Of a stretch of 64,000 nt of DNA, positions 33,274-44,378 are shown piece after piece. The stretch comes from Haliclystus octoradiatus (taxonomy: Eukaryota > Cnidaria > Staurozoa > Stauromedusae > Haliclystidae): the NCBI GenBank assembly GCA_916610825.1, contig OU744449.1:19623344-19687343 (forward strand), in the 5' to 3' direction. The translations under genes and the position numbers were made by a program. The notes under the pieces were generated by a model. That model worked only from the letters and a program-made list of their open reading frames with translations. It had not been told where the DNA came from and made no database searches. Numbering within the stretch: position 1 is the first letter of the stretch; each line of letters begins with the position of its first letter.

Positions 33274-35066
33274 AATTGTATGGATTAATAGGAGTATGAA
33301 CCGTTTATAATCCCTTTGAAACAAATACATCAGAATAATCATGAATTTAAAACCGATGACGCTTTCCGAACCATCGATGAAGATTTTTCGAAATAATGCA
33401 TTGTAAGCTCACAGAAATGTATAACTGCTGTGAAAGGCAACAGGGGAGGATACAGCCAAAAATGTAAGGGCTGCAAGACTTCTGGGGTATAGGGGCAAAG
33501 CCCCGTCCATCTAGGGGGTCCGGGGGCATGGTCCCCCAGAAAATGTTTGAAATTTAAAATTCTGTAGCATCCTTTTTGCATATCCAAATCGGACTTTCAA
33601 ATAGCTACAAAAGTATGTTCTATCTCCTAGTTATTCTAAACTTACGGCTACAAAATGCTGTAACCAAGAAAAACAATTATATATTCAAGCTAAATATATC
33701 AGTATTTGCATGTAAATAATAACTATAAATTTAAACAATGTACCCTGGAGAGAGAAGAACATTTTTCTTGTTTAGAATTTCCGGAGTTTGGACAAGGATG
33801 CCTCGTGAATCATGATACAAAGATAAGTTTTCACCAAATTTGAGATGACCTTATGACGTTATGAGTTTAAGAGTTTGCTCTCTGACAGTGCAAGCTGCAA
33901 CTCTGAAAATTCAAAAACTTCTACATCGTTCAACTAAAATGACACCATGAACTCATATGAAATAATCTCCTTGGAATATATGTTTTCTAACTGGTTCAGT
34001 TCTATTAGATGTTTATCTTGAGAAAGATTGCGACTTAAATGTTTCTAACTCCCAAAAATGATTATGAATTCAATCCTTCCCTAAGCGCCATTGTGATTAA
34101 GTTAACAAAAGGAGGCTATACGACGATGATTGATTCCAGGGTTTAAAAATAACAAAAAGAGGACAGAAAGTACAAGCAGGATTCACGGGTGCCGAGGTGT
34201 AAGAATTATGCCAGGAATGTGAAATAGAGCATTATCATTGGTTCATAGCTAAATTCATAGCTAAAGGCTACGTCATCTGAGGGGAGCGAAATCAAAGCAA
34301 TCTATTGGATGCTCTACTTTCGCGGTAGCGAAATCAGTGTCATTTATCGTTAGATTTAAGTTGACGTCCTTCTAGTCTGGTGTCCAATCATACGATTATT
34401 ATAACAATCGTACTGCTACTTCCAATCTGCTATGAAAAATATGACGTACTCAAGATAAAATTTATTTACAAGTCGTTTTCTCAGTTATCGTTTACGTAAA
34501 GAATAAAAGCAAAACAACAATTTCGGCGCCATCAAACAGTTTTTAAAAATCTGACGGGTGCGCTAACCCCTGTTTCGCCCCTGGAACCGCTCCTGAAATG
34601 CAATGAGAACAATGTTTGTCGTGTAAATTTTGACCTGAATAAAATATGTATCAATTTGATAGGGTGTCAATTTTAGCTAAGATTTATTGGGGCTTCTCAG
34701 GAATTGACATGACGTACTTCTCCTTTGTCTTTGTTGCAAACATCTGAAACCGTCTGCTAACATCTTAATAAAAGCAATAATGTCGTAACACTGTATTGGT
34801 AATTTATCATGAGCTAGGTTAACGTTGAAAACGTTGAAAGTTACAGTTAATTATGTCGGAGCCATGGAACATTTTATTCATTGCAGAAACAATAAAATAT
34901 ACGAGCTATAGTATACTTTACGAAATCCAGTAACTTTGATAAAAATTGTTCCAAAATCCGCAATTGTTGTTTAGCCACTCTTTTGATTTTGTCTGACGTG
35001 TTTCATTGTGTATTTATCGTATTGTGTCTGATGGCCATAAAGCATTTTCCAAGGATTTTGTTCAAA
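33274..35066. other. Intron sequence with a GC-rich hairpin block
   Basis: 33475-33545 is a GC-rich block with nested hairpins (GGGGC-AAA-GCCCC; GGGGG-CATGGT-CCCCC) followed by AGAAAAT, a stem-loop repeat type found dispersed in many invertebrate genomes. The rest is AT-rich without recognisable genes. Confidence 0.5.
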
Positions 35067-35123
35067 ATGTATCAAACTATTTCGCTGTTGTTACTACTCC
35101 ATGGTTGCCTTTTGTCGTCGGTC
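35067..35123 (+). CDS. Possible signal-peptide exon
   Basis: ATG at 35067 opens MYQTISLLLLLHGCLLSSV, then a TGA at 35124. The hydrophobic run of Leu and the small residues at the end look like a secretory signal. It sits about 200 bp upstream of CBM14-like exon 6 on the same strand. To join that exon a phase-1 donor is needed; GTTGCC at 35104 has the right phase but is a weak site. So this is either the first exon of a second chitin-binding-like gene or a chance frame. Confidence 0.3.
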
Positions 35124-35321
35124 TGAGTTGTGCTATAAAAGTCTTGATTGTTTCGATTCCGTTCAGCCGCTCTTGAAAAGACTGTTTCAAAACACGAAAA
35201 ATGCACGTCAGACAAAAACATATTTGTTGCTCAAGAGTTTTCGTCGTTTGCCCAGGGCTTTAGAGCTGTTATTTGTTCTTCTTTTTCTTTAGTACCAAAT
35301 TTGCTTTTCATCTACATCCAG

Positions 35322-35489
35322 GTATTGCAACTGAAGATTGCCACCATGCAGATCTTTTCTCTCAAATGTATCCACATCCTTACATTTGCAACAAATTCCT
35401 TAGATGTGGGTTCAATTTTATTGCAAGAAAAAAGACTTGCGATGGTATAAACACAAATGATATCTATACATGTAGCAGTAATTGCTCAG
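35322..35489 (+). CDS. Chitin-binding-like (CBM14) domain exon 6 (short type)
   Basis: CATCCAG acceptor ends at 35321; GTAGGT donor at 35490. It is 168 nt, phase 1-1. Domain: EDC, x15 (SQMYPHPYI), C, x5, C, x10, C, x10, C, x3, C-SG. It belongs to the 56-residue subtype with shorter loops between cysteines 3-5, shared with exons 8 and 10. Confidence 0.8.
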
Positions 35490-36352
35490 GTAGGTTTAGC
35501 ATTCTTTTAAAATTGTATGGCAATTGTTGGACAATATTTCATATAAAGGATATAGCAAAATAAAATAAAATTTATCTGTTAATATTCTTTCTAACTTTTA
35601 TTTTCTGAATGAAGCAAGTGATTTTTAAGTGCACGTGACTCCAATAAATTTAAATCAATAAAAATTTTATTAGTTTCATACTTCTCATTTTTAATAACAG
35701 TTCCTAGGAAAAACACGAAGGGTAACTTTGTAACTGTTTGCATCCTCAGAACAATTAATCTTCTAACCCAAAATGGCTATTTGGACTCACTTAGTCAGAT
35801 ATATTTAATGCTATCACGCTATTACAAGATTACACTATTTACAATATTAAAATCATGGATTTTGAGATTGATTATTGACTGGTTAACAATGATGTTTGTA
35901 TGTGGCAACTTAAAACCGCATTACTGAGTTTGGCTTGAAGAGACAAAACACAACAAAATAGAAACCCAAACAAATGACGTTCATAGGGAGCAAAAGCTTT
36001 GTTAAGATATAGTTAACTTCAAATTCAAATTCACACAAGGAAACACATTTACGTTATATGCCAACCTATCACACGGCTCATTGCTGTATAGCTTTCTCAT
36101 TGTCGCTACGGCTCATATGCCGGATGAATTGTTCATGTATAGATTTCTCATTCATACTCACTCATTATACTTCTAACTGTAACTATTTACTGCAAAAAAT
36201 AGTTTCGATTAATTTACCACTACCTTGCGGGATGCGGGATTGAAATCAATTAATAGCTGTGTGTAATCCTTCCTCTCACCGCCAGCCCCTTCCTGACTCC
36301 AAAGGGCTCTTGATTATCTACTCTCGATGCTATAGATGTCTTATCTTTTTAG
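35490..36352. other. Intron between exons 6 and 7
   Basis: 863 bp of AT-rich sequence. No repeat or gene recognised. A T-rich tract precedes the exon 7 acceptor. Confidence 0.5.
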
Positions 36353-36544
36353 ATGTTACATACGAAGATTGTGATGACAATGGGGCCATTGGAAGAAGAT
36401 ATCGGAAAAGAGACGAATGTAAAAAGTACTATGAGTGCAAAAGGTCGACTGATGGTACTTTTCAAGTACATCTGGAATTGTGTCCATCTGAAACTGATCA
36501 GTTGATTGACATGTACCCTGAAACATGTCATCAAATGTGTACAG
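36353..36544 (+). CDS. Chitin-binding-like (CBM14) domain exon 7
   Basis: TTTTTAG acceptor ends at 36352. It is 192 nt, phase 1-1. Domain: YEDC, x15 (AIGRRYRKRDE), C, x5 (KKYYE), C, x14, C-PS, x12, C, x3, C-TG. The donor GTTCGT is weak compared with its sisters, so this exon may be skipped or poorly spliced; phase symmetry means that skipping would keep the frame. The HP of the Y-x-HP motif is replaced by KR. Confidence 0.8.
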
Positions 36545-37931
36545 GTTCGTTGACTAATATTGTCATTGCCAATATGCCTCATCTAGTAAGAATAGTTGAT
36601 CCACATAATTTCAATTGTAGTATATTTTGAATTCAAAGTTTTACTGGGAGAGTTGAAAAATAAGGCATTTTGTGATAGAAGCATGACAATTGGCAGATAT
36701 GCTCATCATAATGGTGACAACGATTGATTGAAAAATTTATGCCTCTTGAAATTTCTATCGGAAGTAACCCTTCCTATAGTCAAAATTTATTTATTCAAAA
36801 AATTCAATATTTTTCACATGAGCAGAAGTCTAGCTGTTGTATTCCAAATATTTGGTTTAGTTGTAAAATTTTTGTTTAGAGATTTGAAATTTTGAATAGC
36901 CAGAATTTTTGAGTACAGTAAAGCAAAAGTTTCTTAAACCTTCTTTTCGAACATTGAGCTGCATCACCGTCCTTAATGCTTCTAGAGGGTTGTGACTATC
37001 TTTGGAGATTTTGTAGGGCTTGGGCATGTAAAAAATATGGGAATCTTGCCATTTTCAAATTTTTGTATCGTCCTCGTAAAATTGATTTCTCTTTACAGTT
37101 GAATTGTGAGATCTTCTGATTAAATCAGTCACATCATGAAGCTTAGCAATCTAGATAGGCATACTACACATTTGCTGCGAAGCCAGTATATACACATGAT
37201 CAGCTCCACCTCCGTCACAGGCCGATCACGTATCACGTACACGTTTTTGTTGTGACATCCAACTCCAATCAAACTCCAAGAAACAATCACATTATATAAC
37301 ATTGTTAGTCTTAACCGATAGAAATCAAACTTTATTGTGGAAGCGACTTTCAGCTGAAGAAGATAGGCGTGTTATTATTGATAACATTTACAACGACTCT
37401 GAATCAGAAACATATTTTTTTTTTAAATAGAGAGTTTCAGATCTCATTGAACGACGACGGTAGGATTACGTGATTTACAACTTATTATTCTGATCGTCGT
37501 ACTCTCGCAGTTTACATTTCAGATGATTTTGGCCATGGTTCCATTTCTTTGCTAAACATGAAAACCTATCATTTCGATAATGTCAATATGGCGGTCAAGC
37601 GCAGTAGCATATGTATAATAAAGTATATGTTACTAATAACAATTCTCATTGATCATTGATTCGGTTTCATATCAGAAACCCCGGTCACAAATACTGATTT
37701 TCTAGTTTCAAATACAGAGCGAACACGGCTCATTAAACAACAACACACAACAAATCTCATAATACGCATTTGTATGTTATGGAGTTTGAAGATAAAACAA
37801 CGCTACATAATGCAAAGGTCTAAATCACTCGTTAATGCAACATAATTGTAAGAAGATTTCTATTATAGAGTAAAATGAACAAATTCATTTCGGCCAAATC
37901 TTACTCAAATAACATACAACAAACAGCGGTA
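36545..37931. other. Intron sequence without recognisable gene
   Basis: AT-rich. No coding or repeat signal recognised up to the target duplication GAAGT (37932-37936) of the next LTR element. Confidence 0.4.
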
Positions 37932-37936
37932 GAAGT

Positions 37937-38106
37937 TGTCATATCATTGTATTTCCTTAATACTATTATATGAGGCTAGCCTCTCAAGTGAGACTCCAGC
38001 ACACAATGGCTGACAGCACATGTTTGATGCTGATATTATTGTTCTAAATATATACTTATTCAATCCTATTCAATCCTTGTCATCACTTGAACTAAACTAT
38101 ATTACA
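37937..38106 (+). repeat. 5' LTR of Ty3-type element 2 (170 bp)
   Basis: Starts TGTCATATCATTG and ends ATATTACA. The primer-binding-like TGGTGTCTGAAGTGGG follows directly at 38107. Preceded by the target duplication GAAGT. Matches 44379-44547. Confidence 0.92.
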
Positions 38107-38187
38107 TGGTGTCTGAAGTGGGATTTTATACAGACAAACATCTGGATTCTGATTTTCTATGAAAACTACATAAAATTAATTTAAATA

Positions 38188-38840
38188 ATGGAGACATTAA
38201 CTGGCATCGAAACACCAAAATATGACTTGCAAAATGATGACTTCCCTGGAGAATTTAAAAGATTTCAAAGGTATGTCAACCTTGTTCTAAATGGTCCTTT
38301 GCACAGAATCACAAAAACCCAGCAAGTAAACTATATCCAACTGTGGATGGGTGCTAGAAGAATAGAAATTTTTGAACCTCTCCCTTTGGAAGAGGCAAAA
38401 AAGATGACTGGTTGCTTTTCAAGCATTTTTTGAGCCAAAAACGAATCCAAGATTGGCAAGATTCCAATTATCATCTGTAAAACAAGAAGCCAATGATCCA
38501 ATTGATGAATTCATATCAAAAATACGCCTTAAAGCACAAAAATGCAAGTTTGAATCACAAGATATGCTGCATTCCAGGCTTTTAGAGCAATTCATTATTG
38601 GCATCAAATACCCTAAGGTACAATCAAAGCTGTTAAACAAACCACTCTCATTCACATTAGATGATGCTCTTGAGCTGGGACGGATATACGAGTCGTCCAA
38701 AGAACACATGACAGAATTTGAAAAAACTACCAGCGCACCAACCAGCAACATAAACTATGTCCGATCAGAAAGTAGAAACAGTAAGAAGGAAAATCTACAG
38801 CACCAATCAAGCAATCAAGAACACCAATATAGATACTGAG
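38188..38840 (+). pseudogene. Ty3 element 2: gag, frameshifted
   Basis: Frame 38188-38433 (starting METLTGIETPKYDL) and frame 38453-38839 together give a Ty3-type capsid: FKRFQRYVNLVL, NYIQLWMGARRIEIFE, then SVKQEANDPIDEFISKIRL, RLLEQFIIGIK and LLNKPLSFTLDDALELGRIY. A shift near 38430 breaks it. Confidence 0.85.
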
Positions 38841-38844
38841 GCAC

Positions 38845-39789
38845 AAACCATATTCCTGAGCGCAGAATGTGCCCCGCTCGTAACGCTACTTGCTTCAATT
38901 GCCAGAAAAAAGGTCACTTTTCAAGCGTATGTCAATCTACACAAAAAGAAACTGCATATTATCAACATCACAATCGACATCACGACAAACAGTCCTATAG
39001 AACAACAAATCGTCAAAGGAGACACAAAAAGCAAGACGCACATGAAATCGAACCCTTGAATTTGATTATTTGTCTATAAATGCTATCTCATCATGTCATA
39101 CAGATACTGCAATGACGAATATCTCCATCAAACTAGATCAAATGGCTGGGATTCACAAAATGAAAGTAAAAATTGATACTGGAGAAAATGGCAACGTATT
39201 ACCTATGCGTTCATGCCGCATGATGAACCAAAACACAACACAGCCTGAATCAAAGCTACAACCCAGTAGAGATGTAAAAATAACAGCATACAATGGGGCC
39301 ATACTGACTCATCTGGGAACAACCAATATCAGCTGCTTCCATCCAAAATCAAATAAACAAATCAACTTAGCGTTTCATGTTGTCGATACTCTAGGTTCTA
39401 TCATTGTAGAATTACACGACAGCCAACGTCTCAATCTGGTAGAACTACATTGCAGCATCAGCACCATTAACAATACTGACATTTCAAAGAAAATCATTCA
39501 GAAAAATGCTATACAAAATACGGATGACTTACAAAAAGAATACCCTGATCGTTTGGAAGGACTTTGCTGTTTCAGCAATGAAGCCCACATAGAGGTCTAT
39601 ACCAACATTAAACCAGTTGTACATCACCCTAGGAGATGCCCTATTCATATCAGAGATGAATTACAAAAGCAATTAGATGGTATGTTTAGCCAGAATGTCA
39701 TCACAGCTGTAGAAGAAGCTTCCGATTGGGTATTTATCTATTTTTTTTATTTTTTTTTATTGGGTATCAAGCCTTGCATGTGCCCGTAA
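38845..39789 (+). pseudogene. Ty3 element 2: zinc knuckle, protease and start of RT
   Basis: CFNCQKKGHFSSVC is a CCHC knuckle (near 38896). Protease has KIDTGENGNVLPMR in the frame opening at 39070, with E where Ala is usual after DTG. The same frame runs to the start of RT (KPVVHHPRRCPIHIRDEL, SDW) before it is destroyed by the poly-T insertion at 39733. Confidence 0.85.
39733..39758 (-). mobile_element. 26-bp poly(A)-only insertion with 8-bp target duplication
   Basis: ATTGGGTA occurs at 39725-39732 and again at 39759-39766, flanking 26 bp that on the minus strand read as a run of A interrupted by T and GAT. This is what a reverse-transcribed poly(A) tail alone leaves behind. Without the 26 bp and one duplication copy, the RT frame of the host element is continuous. 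Confidence 0.75.
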
Positions 39790-40790
39790 ATCAAACGGGA
39801 AACTAAGGATATGCCTGGATCCTAAACAACTCAACAGAGCCATCAAGCGACAGCATCATCGCAATCTCACAACAAAGGAACTCACCCATGAACTCTCTGG
39901 TTCTAAAGTGTTTTCGAAACTGGATGCAAAAGCAGGTTATTGATCTATCAAGCTGGATCACTCATCACTTCTTACCACCTTCAACTCACCTTTTGGACGT
40001 TACAGACTTCTTCGCCTACCCTTCGGACTAAAATTCTCATAAGATATTTTTCAACGTGAAATGGATAGAATACTGTCTGGTCTAAGAGGGGTAATAAACA
40101 TTTCAGATGATATCGCAGTTTATGGGAAGACCGAAAAGGAACACGATGAAAATCTCAGAAAGCTGATGAAACGAGCAAGAGAAGAAGGTCTGGTTTTCAA
40201 TATCAGAAATGCTGTATAAAAGTATCAGAAGTGACCTTCTTCGGAAACATCTACTCGGCAAATGGTGTACGACCGGACCCAAGCAAAATTGAGTGCATAC
40301 AGCAAGCACCGTCTCCAAAGAATATTCAATACCTGCAACGCTCCCTTGGCATGTGTACTTACCTCAACAACTTCATCCCAAATTTCAGTGATAACACAGC
40401 TACATTACGATCTCTTCTGAAGGCAGACACATCATTCACTTGGATGCCAGAGCACACTATTGCTTTTGAAAGACTGAAGGAACAAATTGGTCACGCTACC
40501 TCATTAGCATATTTCAACCCATGCAAACCCACCATTTTTGAAGTTGACGCATCATCAAAAGCGCTTGGGGCAGCATTTCTAAAATTAGATGACACATCAA
40601 ACTCCCTAAAACCGGTTCACTTTGCATCTCGTAGTCTAAATTAATGTTAACAAAGATATGCCAACACAGAGTGCGAAATGCTTGCTGTTGTTTATGGCTG
40701 TGAAAGATTCAGAACATATGTATATGGACAACCATTTACTATCTATTCAGACCACAAGCCACTTGAGATTGCTCTGAAACACCTCCACTT
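39767..40790 (+). pseudogene. Ty3 element 2: reverse transcriptase and RNase H
   Basis: RT motifs in frame after the insertion: RKSNGKLRICLDPKQLN, VFSKLDAKAGY, FNSPFGRYRLLRLPFGL, then NISDDIAVYG with both Asp present, and the connection (VTFFGNIYSANGVRPDPSK, RSLGMCTYLNNF). RNase H follows (IFEVDASSKALGAAFL and YANTECEMLAVVYGCERFRTY, SDHKPLE). Stops interrupt it: TGA after AGY, TAA after KFS, and others near 40220 and 40645. Confidence 0.9.
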
Positions 40791-41510
40791 TGCTCCTGCC
40801 TGTCTACAAAGACATGTACATTTCTGACTTTCTTTTTCGGAACTCCACCTATGCTATCGATCCAAGTAATGCAGATCATATCAGCGTTGAAAATGATATT
40901 TCTCTTCATTTGGTTGCTTTCCTGCCCACAAGGATGAATGAACTAGAAAACGCAACAGAAGAGGATCTTCAATTGAAACAACTCAAAGAAGTAGTGCTAA
41001 AAGGTTGGCCAACAATTCGAAGAAATCTTCCAACAGAGCTACGTATGTTCTGGCCTGACCGTGATCGACTTCATACTAGATGGAAAAATAATCCTTAGAG
41101 GCCAACAAATTGTCATACCCAATTCGTTGCGCAAGTTATATCTAGAAAACTTGCACAAAGCTCATCAAGGAGAAACAAAAATGAATCTACGAGCTTCAGT
41201 AACCATATATTGGCCGGGCATAACAAAAGACATCCACTCGATTGCTGCTTCGTGTCAAGAATGCAGCCACTTCCGCAATTCACCGAAACCACTCACCCCA
41301 CTACAGCATGAAACTCCAACAAGACCCTGGCAAGACATCAGTTCAGATTTATTTGAATATATTGGCCATCATTACTCCATTGTCACGGACAACTACAGCA
41401 AATACCCCTTCCTAGAACCACTAAGGAAAGATACATCATCAAAGGAAGTATTGAATTTATTCCAGCACTTGTTGAGTGAACATGGATATCCAGATCATAT
41501 GCGTAGCATG
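40790..41510 (+). pseudogene. Ty3 element 2: integrase, truncated
   Basis: The HHCC domain is present (LHKAHQGETKMNLRASVTIYWPGI in part, then CQEC) and the first catalytic acid (SSDLFEYIG, then TDNYSKYPF). The sequence ends in HGYPDHMRS just before the expected second Asp motif, and unrelated DNA follows. So the second and third catalytic acids and the C-terminus are missing. A frameshift lies at about 41075. Confidence 0.88.
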
Positions 41511-42295
41511 AGCATCGCGCCAAATGGCGTTTGAGCCGCAAATTTGTCACCTGTTTTGAGTAAATTTATGCCAATTTTGAGATAAAATATCGATATAATT
41601 TCATGTCTGCTATAGCTATTGATCCCGTGACTTTTAATGTGAAAACTTAACATGAAAATACAGCTAGAAATCGATGTCTTACTTTCTAATTAAATAAGTT
41701 GACCATTGCACAGCGAGTAAACATTTGCAATTCAACTTCTTCAATGGCTTTTTAGTACGGGGTCATAAAAAGACTGTAAGGATTTATGACAACTTCTGGA
41801 ACACTTAATTTTTTAGAATATCTATGAAGCGCGTGACTATAGGATTCGAATGCCCATGCTTTTCTCTTTCTGTACATATGATCATTTATAATGTTACAAA
41901 TCAAACCACCATTGCAAAAGGAAAAGAATAACTAACTTCTAGTTTCGCCGGTAATTAATAGGGGATTTTACGACTTTATTCCCCGTTTTAAAATTGTGTA
42001 AAAAATCATATCTCGAGTTTTAAATTTGACTTGTTCAACAACTTGGATATAAGAAGTACGCTGTGACTATTTGACCGGCAGCCGGTCATTTAGCGCCAAG
42101 GCTATTTGACTGGCATTCATCAGCGCATGCGCAAAGATGTATACGTCACACTATCTATGTTCGATATTTGATATTACCAATTTGACCGGCAGTCGCAGCC
42201 ATTATGGATACCAACGCATGCGTATAGTGAACGAACAGTAACTTGTAAACATTTCGGGATATAAATAATGAAAATAAATTAAAACTTCGTCTCGA

Positions 42296-42370
42296 CCAGG
42301 ACTCGAACCAGCATACCTTGCACTCTAGTCAGACTCAATCCGAATGAGCTACGCCAACCGACTACAACTC
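42296..42370 (-). other. tRNA-derived sequence inside TIR element
   Basis: The minus strand has a box A-like TTGGCGTAGCTCATTCGG and an exact-type box B GGTTCGAGTCC, 74 nt in all. The 5' and 3' ends do not pair as an acceptor stem, so it is a tRNA pseudogene or SINE head, not a working tRNA. Confidence 0.65.
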
Positions 42371-42420
42371 ATGAAACAGAAATGAATTTATACTCGACCG
42401 AGTGGTTATCACGTGACTTG

Positions 42421-42480
42421 ACCCTAACCCTAACCCTAAACGGGTGGATCACGTGATCGGACCCTAAACCTAACCCTAAT
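42421..42480 (-). repeat. Interstitial telomere-like repeats
   Basis: ACCCTAACCCTAACCCTAAA at 42421-42440 and ACCCTAAACCTAACCCTAAT at 42461-42480, separated by 20 bp with CACGTGATC. On the minus strand these are TTAGGG-type units, three copies each. Confidence 0.85.
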
Positions 42481-42958
42481 ACTGGGACGAGTGAAACACG
42501 TGATCGAGTGAATGACGTAATTGATTGTCGGCGCACGCGCAATTTAATCCATAATGGCTGCGACTGCCGGTCAAACAGACACTTCGTAAGAAGTAAACCA
42601 TACTGGAATACCTGTTTTTTGTGCGCCGAAGATTACGCCAGCAGAATTTGCATTGTTTGAAGCCATCTTTTGCGCCAAAAATCAAATATCCAAAATTTTT
42701 CAATGACGTCATATTTATTTGGTCTCGTTTTCATTCGATTGTTGCTCTTGCTCATTTTGTACATTTGCCCATGCATTTGCCTTCTTCAAGACGTTGAATC
42801 AGCGTTGAACAGTGCAGCGTGAACCTTGCTGGCTTGTTATGTTTGTACTAAAATTTTATGTACTGAATTTTATGCTTGATTTCGACTGACCATATTTTGA
42901 GTTTTAGCTGTTCATGAGGTTATTCAATAAATTTAATGAAAGTCAACTTTACTGAAGA

Positions 42959-43022
42959 ATGTGTGGCCCAGTGGTTATCACGTGTAAACGTTTTGCAGAG
43001 GATCGCGGTTCAATCCCCACAC
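42959..43022 (+). other. tRNA-Val-like pseudogene
   Basis: GTGTGG at the 5' end pairs with CCACAC at the 3' end. The D arm AGTGGTTATCACG is that of metazoan tRNA-Val, and the T arm has GGTTCAATCC. The anticodon arm is degenerate: a 4-bp stem with loop AACGTTT lacks the U at position 33. The same D-arm word occurs at 42398-42414. Confidence 0.6.
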
Positions 43023-44378
43023 CAATCAACATGTTTTCTTCATTTCTTTTTATGTATGGTTATTAAATTTGAAATTGAATCACAATTTAGATAATCTAAA
43101 TTTATCAAATGTTGATTGTAATAAATGTTTCTGCAGTATTCTCCTTTGGAACGTTTTCCTATTGACATTTGACCTTGACTGCATTGTTGCTCGGGGAATA
43201 TATTCCCCATGCACGACAAAAATGCAGTCAGGCATTTTACCACATCACCATGAAAAATACATGATATTCATTGTAATTATTCAGCTCCCAAAGGGTTAAT
43301 AGATCGATTACGCTGCATCAACCCTGTGCGCAGACGTCTAACATCACTGCTTTGTTTACAAAATATTTCATTCCGTGCTTGCGCATACGGAGCCTCGAAA
43401 GAGGAGAGGTCTAAGGTGTCAGTCAATAAGGCGTACACAATGGACACTGGGCTTACACGACAGCTGCAGTCTGCTCCAAGAGTCCAACGCACTATATTGA
43501 CATTTCAAGGTGAGGAGGATTTGATTTTATGATAAAATCATAGAAATATTCTTCCTTTTCATCAAGTCAATGATTTGAGCTGCGCCAACAATTTTCCTTT
43601 CAAAAACATTATTTTGCGCCACGCCAAAACAGACTGCGCCAACAAATCAGCAAAATTTGCGCCGAAATGCTGGCGCAGCATCGTGGCGCTGCGCCGAAGA
43701 TCTTCGGCGCAACATACCACTTTTCCACTATGGGAAGTAAATAATGTTATTTTTCGAACGATGAGGCCTTTTCAAATGGCCTCTGTTCTTCATTAATGAT
43801 CATTTTAGCAGAGGTTAGATTAATGACCCTGTTTTTTGGGGCCAATAACACAACATTTCATGATATTATTGTCTTTGCAAGGCATTCGGGGAGAAGGAAT
43901 TGTGAATTGTGTTGATAGTTTGTGTGCATGAATATAAAGCCATGAATTTACGGAGTCAAAATCAGTACAGATTTAGGTTTTTAAATGCTTGGATAATTAC
44001 TTTAGTGAAAATAGACTGTCAAACATGTCAATAAATCGTTTAAGGTGAAATAAATATTTTCAATGTGTATTATCAACTTAAATGTTTGCTAATATTTCAC
44101 GACGTGTCTAATTTAATAACAAAGCGGTATACAACAACAAATGCTGTAACATGTTAATGATAGGTTTCTATGCTGTGAAACACAGTATGTATAGCCCTGG
44201 TGAGATATTGAGAAATTTTATTTTCACACAAATATTGTTGATAGAAGCCGCACATGCGTAAATGCAAATGACTAGAAGATCTCGCTACGGAACGTTTAAA
44301 TCTATAACAACCTAGCAACTAGTGAAATATACATTAAAACTTTTATTTCTTCTAAGTTGATTAATGTTACGAAGGGGA

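Larger units (their letters stand above)
42050..42605. mobile_element. TIR element with tRNA-like and telomere-like content
   Basis: Exact 29-bp inverted repeats at 42181-42209 (TTTGACCGGCAGTCGCAG...) and 42547-42575. The right end also matches an outer left copy at 42050-42080 (AAGAAGTACG..GTGACTATTTGACCGGCAG), so the element is nested or has a duplicated left end. Between the inner ends lie a tRNA-derived sequence (42296-42370, minus) and two telomere-like runs. No transposase. Confidence 0.75.
41511..44378. other. Nested repeat-rich DNA replacing the integrase 3' half
   Basis: 2.9 kb without LTR-element coding. It holds a TIR element (42050-42605), two tRNA-like sequences, telomere-like runs and a GCGCC-rich palindromic cluster (43590-43715), plus AT-rich sequence of no clear kind. 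The missing end of integrase is not found anywhere within it. Confidence 0.7.
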
